Below, piece after piece: positions 60,401 through 64,000 of a stretch of DNA of 64,000 nucleotides. The stretch is from Nocardioides insulae DSM 17944. GTDB taxonomy: Bacteria; Actinomycetota; Actinomycetes; Propionibacteriales; Nocardioidaceae. The notes under the pieces were generated by a model. That model saw only the letters and a list, made by a program, of their open reading frames with translations, was not told where the DNA came from and searched no databases. The stretch spans positions 209,868-273,867 of the forward strand of contig NZ_AUGU01000015.1 of the NCBI RefSeq assembly GCF_000422825.1. Reading direction: 5' to 3'. Position 1 is the first letter of the stretch. Each line of letters begins with the position of its first letter. The translations under genes were made by a program, and so were the position numbers.

Positions 60401-63400
60401 ATGAGGATCGACACGGCCGAGGAACTCGCCCGCGCCATGGGCACGCCGTACACCCCGAGTCCGCAGCAGTGGCGGGCCATCTCCGCACCGCTGCAACCCT
60501 CGGTCGTGATCGCGGGGGCGGGTTCGGGCAAGACGACCCTGATGGCGGCCCGGGTGGTCTACCTCGTCCTCACCGGGCAGGTGCGTCCCGAGGAGGTGCT
60601 CGGGCTGACCTTCACCGCGAAGGCCGCCAGCGAGTTGCGCGAGCGGATCCTGACCTCCCTCACCAAGGCCGGCGCGCTGGCACCGACGGACCGGCGCGAT
60701 CCAGAGCCGGAGGAGGAGGTGCTCGAGCCCACGGTCGCGACCTACAACGCCTACGCCGCCGGCCTGCTCACCGACCACGGTTTGCGGATCGGGCACGAGC
60801 CCGACACCCGGGTGATCACCGACGCGGCCCGCTACCAGCTCGGTGCGCGGGCCGTCCAGCGCTACACCGGCGTCGTGGAGAGCCTCAGCGACCATCCGCC
60901 GACCGTGATCCAGAATCTGCTGGCGTTGGACGGCGCCATGAGTGAGCACCTGGTCTCGCTCGACCAGGTGGCCTCCTTCGACTTCGACGCCCGCCAGCAC
61001 TTCCAGGCGAGTCTGGCGGAGGCATCGGCGAGGCTGGCAGAGGGCAAGCGGGTCGTGGGCCATGTCCGTGCGCTGACCAGTGCGCTCAACACGCTCGACC
61101 GCCGGGGGGAGCTGCTCGGCCTGGTCGCCTCCTACCGACGGCTGAAGCGGGATCTCGGCCTGATGGACTTCGCCGACCAGATCGAGTTGGGGGCTCGGCT
61201 GGCCAGTGAGCAGCCCGAGGTCGGGGCGTTGGAGCGTGGCCGCTTCAAGGTCGTGCTCCTGGACGAGTATCAGGACACCTCGGTTGCCCAGGCGATCATG
61301 CTCTCCAGACTGTTCGGGGGTGGCCACGCGGTCACCGCGGTGGGCGATCCCAACCAGGCCATCTACGGCTGGCGTGGGGCCTCCGTCTCCAACATCCTGG
61401 GTTTCGGAGAGACCTTCCCTCGTGCCGACGGCGAAGATGTGGTGCTCTACCCGCTGACGGTCAATCGTCGTTCGGACCGGCGGATCCTCGAGGTCGCCAA
61501 CCGGTTGGCCGCACCACTGCTCGATGCCTATCCGCAGGTGGCCGCGCTCGAGGCCGACCCCTCCGCGGGTGAGGGTCGGGTGGAGGCGGGCGTCTACGAG
61601 TCGCAGGCCGACGAGCTCGGCGCCCTCGCCGAGGCCGTGCGGCGTGCCTACGGTGGCGATCCCGGTGACTGGGCAGAGATCGGTGTGCTCACCCGTGACA
61701 ATCTCACCGCCGCGGCCGTCTACGACGCCCTGACCTCCCAGCAGATCCCGGTGGAGATCGTGGGTCTCTCCGGCCTGTTGCGGCTTCCGGAGATCGCCGA
61801 GGTGGTCGCGACGCTCAACCTGGTGCACGACGTCACCGCCAACGCCGCACTGCTCACCCTGCTGAGCGGTCCCCGTTGGGCGATCGGACCGCGTGACCTG
61901 CGACTGCTCGCCCAGCGGGCACACGAGATCTCCGGTCGGGGCGGACGCGCCGACTCGCCCGAGTCGGTGACCGAGCAACTGCTCGACATCGCCGATGGTG
62001 TCGATCCGGCGGAGATCACCGCCCTCGACGACGCGCTCGTCGACCCCGGCGACCCGGAGCTCTATCCCTATTCCGCGTCGGGCAGGGAGCGGTTCGGCCT
62101 GCTAGCGGCTGAGCTACGGATGCTCCGCAGCCATGCCGGCGAGCCGATCCTCGATCTGGTGCGTCGGATCATCGACACCACGGGCATCGACGTAGAACTG
62201 GCCTCGGCCGTCGATCCGGCGGCCTCGGCCCGGCGGGACAACCTCGATCTCTTCGTTCGTGCGGTCGCCGACTTCCAGGCGATCGACGGCGATGTCTCGC
62301 TTGCGGCTCTGCTGGCCTACCTGACCGCCGAGGACGAGCAGCACAACGGCCTTGACGTCGCGACGCCCACGGAGGCCGATTCGGTCAAGCTGCTCACGGT
62401 GCACCGGTCCAAGGGATTGGAGTGGCGATCGGTCTTCCTGGTCGGGGTGTGCGCGACGGCCTTCCCGTCCGAGCGAGGGCGCAACCTGTGGATCAGCTCG
62501 CCGGCGGTGCTCCCCACGGCGCTGCGCGGCGATGCCCACGACCTCCCCCAGCTCGACGGGTGGGACAAGGAGGCGATCGAGTCCCTCCGGACGCGCACCA
62601 AGGCGCACGACCAGGAGGAGGAGCTACGGCTCGGGTACGTCGCGTTCACCCGGGCCGCCGAGCACCTCTCGGTCACCTCTCACCTGTGGCGGCAGCGCAA
62701 GACTCCGTTCGGACCGTCGGCGTACCAGGAGGTCGTGCGCGACCAGTTGGTCGACTGGGGCGAACCGCTGGAAGACGGAGTGCCGGGGCAGTGGCTCCCC
62801 AAGCCGGACAAGACCGAGGCCAACCCGTTCGCCGCGGTCGATGCCTCGCGCCCGTGGCCGGTCGAGGAGCACGGTCCGGAGGCCCGGCTCCGGCTGGCGG
62901 CCGCCGAGCTGGTGCGGGGCGTCGTGGCTGCCGGCCCATCCGCGGACGAGGACCTCGACATGCTGGAGGCTGCCAGGGTGGCGGAGTGGGACGAGGAGCT
63001 GGACCGGCTGCTCGCCGAGGCGCGTGCCGGACACTCCGACACGATCGCGGTGCCGCTGCCCGGCAGCCTCTCGGCGACGGCGGTGGCCCGCCTGCGTGAC
63101 GACCCCGCTGGCTTCGCCCGCGAACTGGCCCGCCCGATGCCGCGGCCGCCCTCGTCCTCCGCGCGGTTCGGCACCAGGTTCCACGCCTGGGTCGAGGCCA
63201 GGTTCGGGCAGCAGGACCTTTTCGACCCCGATGATCTCCCGGGTCGAGCCGACGCCGGGACCGTCGACGAGGCCGAGTTGCGCGAGGTGATCCAGCGCTT
63301 CGAAGCGGGTCCGTTCGGGTCGCGCCCGCCGTTCCAGGTCGAGGCGCCGTTCGCCCTGGTCCTCGCCGGGCAGGTGATCCGGGGGCGGATCGACGCGGTC

Positions 63401-63652
63401 TACACCGATCCTGGCCGGCACGATGGCCCGGGCTACCTGCTGGTGGACTGGAAGACCCACCGCTCGGCCACCGCCGATCCGCTCCAGTTGGCGCTCTACC
63501 GACTCGCCTGGGCCGAACTCCGCGATGTGCCGCTCGAGCAGGTGCGGGCGGCGTTCTATTACGTGCGTTCCGGCGAGCTCGTCGAGCCGCGGGATCTACC
63601 CGACCGCGCGGCGCTGGAGGAGTTGATCGCCGCGTCCTCGTCCGCTGGGTGA
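60401..63652 (+). CDS. adnB: Helicase-nuclease subunit AdnB
   Basis: 1083-residue UvrD-like helicase with C-terminal PD-(D/E)xK nuclease. Motifs: I GAGSGKTTLMAARV (about 45-58), II DEYQDTS, III VGDPNQAIYGWRG, V TVHRSKGLEW, VI GYVAFTRAAEHL. The nuclease core reads IRGRIDAVYTD then YLLVDWKTHRSA, followed by LQLALYRLAW. AdnB is the lead motor and nuclease partner of AdnA. The ATG follows a near-consensus GAAGGAGGA, and the gene lies 58 bases after adnA. Rv3201c is the counterpart. Confidence 0.88.
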   Translation: MRIDTAEELARAMGTPYTPSPQQWRAISAPLQPSVVIAGAGSGKTTLMAARVVYLVLTGQVRPEEVLGLTFTAKAASELRERILTSLTKAGALAPTDRRDPEPEEEVLEPTVATYNAYAAGLLTDHGLRIGHEPDTRVITDAARYQLGARAVQRYTGVVESLSDHPPTVIQNLLALDGAMSEHLVSLDQVASFDFDARQHFQASLAEASARLAEGKRVVGHVRALTSALNTLDRRGELLGLVASYRRLKRDLGLMDFADQIELGARLASEQPEVGALERGRFKVVLLDEYQDTSVAQAIMLSRLFGGGHAVTAVGDPNQAIYGWRGASVSNILGFGETFPRADGEDVVLYPLTVNRRSDRRILEVANRLAAPLLDAYPQVAALEADPSAGEGRVEAGVYESQADELGALAEAVRRAYGGDPGDWAEIGVLTRDNLTAAAVYDALTSQQIPVEIVGLSGLLRLPEIAEVVATLNLVHDVTANAALLTLLSGPRWAIGPRDLRLLAQRAHEISGRGGRADSPESVTEQLLDIADGVDPAEITALDDALVDPGDPELYPYSASGRERFGLLAAELRMLRSHAGEPILDLVRRIIDTTGIDVELASAVDPAASARRDNLDLFVRAVADFQAIDGDVSLAALLAYLTAEDEQHNGLDVATPTEADSVKLLTVHRSKGLEWRSVFLVGVCATAFPSERGRNLWISSPAVLPTALRGDAHDLPQLDGWDKEAIESLRTRTKAHDQEEELRLGYVAFTRAAEHLSVTSHLWRQRKTPFGPSAYQEVVRDQLVDWGEPLEDGVPGQWLPKPDKTEANPFAAVDASRPWPVEEHGPEARLRLAAAELVRGVVAAGPSADEDLDMLEAARVAEWDEELDRLLAEARAGHSDTIAVPLPGSLSATAVARLRDDPAGFARELARPMPRPPSSSARFGTRFHAWVEARFGQQDLFDPDDLPGRADAGTVDEAELREVIQRFEAGPFGSRPPFQVEAPFALVLAGQVIRGRIDAVYTDPGRHDGPGYLLVDWKTHRSATADPLQLALYRLAWAELRDVPLEQVRAAFYYVRSGELVEPRDLPDRAALEELIAASSSAG

Positions 63653-63696
63653 GCCGAGCGCTCCACCTTCCTCGCCCGCTGTCGCGTGCCGGGTCT

Positions 63697-64000
63697 GATG
63701 GAGGCTCTCATTCCACGGAAGGATGAGAGTCATGGCAGCACCGAGGAAGTATCCCGAGGAGCTTCGGGAGCGTGCGATCAGGATGGCGGTCGATCTGCGG
63801 CGTGACCCGGCCACGAGGACTGGCGCTCTTCGCCGGGTTGGCGAGCAGTTGGGGATCAACCCCGAGACGCTGCGCAACTGGGTCTCCCAGGCCGAGATCG
63901 ACGAGGGCCACCGCCCTGGCGTCTCGACCGATGAGGCGAGACGGATCGCCGAGCTCGAGCGCGAGGTGAAGGAACTGCGCCGAGCGAACGAGATCCTGAA
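63697..64000 (+). mobile_element. IS3-family insertion sequence, left part (cut by window end)
   Basis: The probable left end near 63697 begins TGATGGAGGCTCTCATTCC; a CTCTCAT/ATGAGAG dyad lies before the transposase gene. The element starts about 45 bases after the adnB stop. Its exact terminus and right end cannot be fixed here. Confidence 0.55.
63732..64000 (+). CDS. IS3-family transposase OrfA (partial)
   Basis: Truncated by the window end; 89 residues visible. It starts MAAPRKYPEELRERAIRMAV (an in-frame ATG lies 9 bases upstream), then a helix-turn-helix LGINPETLRNWVSQAEID, and a leucine-zipper-like tail IAELEREVKELRRANEIL, the standard layout of IS3-type OrfA. OrfB with the DDE catalytic domain should follow beyond 64000, by a -1 frameshift. 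A transposition role is secure; activity is not known. Confidence 0.88.
   Translation, partial: MAAPRKYPEELRERAIRMAVDLRRDPATRTGALRRVGEQLGINPETLRNWVSQAEIDEGHRPGVSTDEARRIAELEREVKELRRANEIL

Overview
The window is very GC-rich, densely coded, high-GC Gram-positive (Actinobacteria) chromosome. GTG starts are common, genes often overlap by 1-8 bases, and many starts have no Shine-Dalgarno but a TANNNT box 6-8 bases upstream (leaderless type). The gene set (MtrB-LpqB, Rv3235-like, TatB, DUF3107, MoeZ, AdnAB) and the families of secreted nuclease and PLD-like paralogs suggest a Nocardioides-like member of the Nocardioidaceae. The family assignment is inference; the phylum is secure.

Region 1 (1-16.9 kb) is mostly conserved core. 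It holds the 3' part of mtrB, then lpqB, comF, a 500-base gap with a probable structured leader, hpf, a YcaQ-type glycosylase gene, an AtuA-family gene and secA. Convergent to secA are an Rv3235-family gene and a LysM gene, followed by an orphan ORF. A minus-strand run (18.9 to 13.5 kb) reads: secreted nuclease-phosphatase fusion, MgtE-N/CBS protein, DUF1003 protein, Mrp ATPase, TatB.

Region 2 (16.9-35.5 kb) is accessory and is the most unusual part. It contains three exported or membrane-anchored endonuclease/exonuclease/phosphatase (EEP) proteins. It also contains three exported phospholipase-D-like proteins: one frameshifted, and two in tandem with a mosaic, partly near-identical sequence. 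A translationally linked operon encodes a LicD-methyltransferase fusion, a small coiled-coil protein and two sulfotransferase-fold proteins. After an acyl-CoA dehydrogenase gene come a sulfotransferase-GT4 glycosyltransferase fusion and a fourth sulfotransferase-like gene. The likely theme is synthesis and decoration of an extracellular glycopolymer, together with secreted phosphodiesterases. This is inferred from families and proximity only.

Region 3 (35.6-51.6 kb) is mixed metabolism, transport and envelope: MaoC-like hydratase, POT peptide transporter, DUF5302-like protein, histidine phosphatase, DUF6758-like protein, PHP phosphoesterase, a DHA2 MFS exporter with a long coiled-coil tail, SDR, L,D-transpeptidase, MMPL transporter, DEAD-box RNA helicase, ferritin-like protein, FAD oxidoreductase and a GlsB/YeaQ membrane protein.

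Region 4 (51.7-64 kb) follows, in order, the mycobacterial Rv3208A-Rv3201c block: DUF3107, TetR regulator, moeZ, an alkyltransferase-like protein, then (after a PlsC acyltransferase, a hemerythrin-like protein and an SDR) adnA and adnB, the double-strand-break resection helicase-nucleases. The window ends inside an IS3-family element about 50 bases after adnB. No tRNA, rRNA or replication origin was seen.
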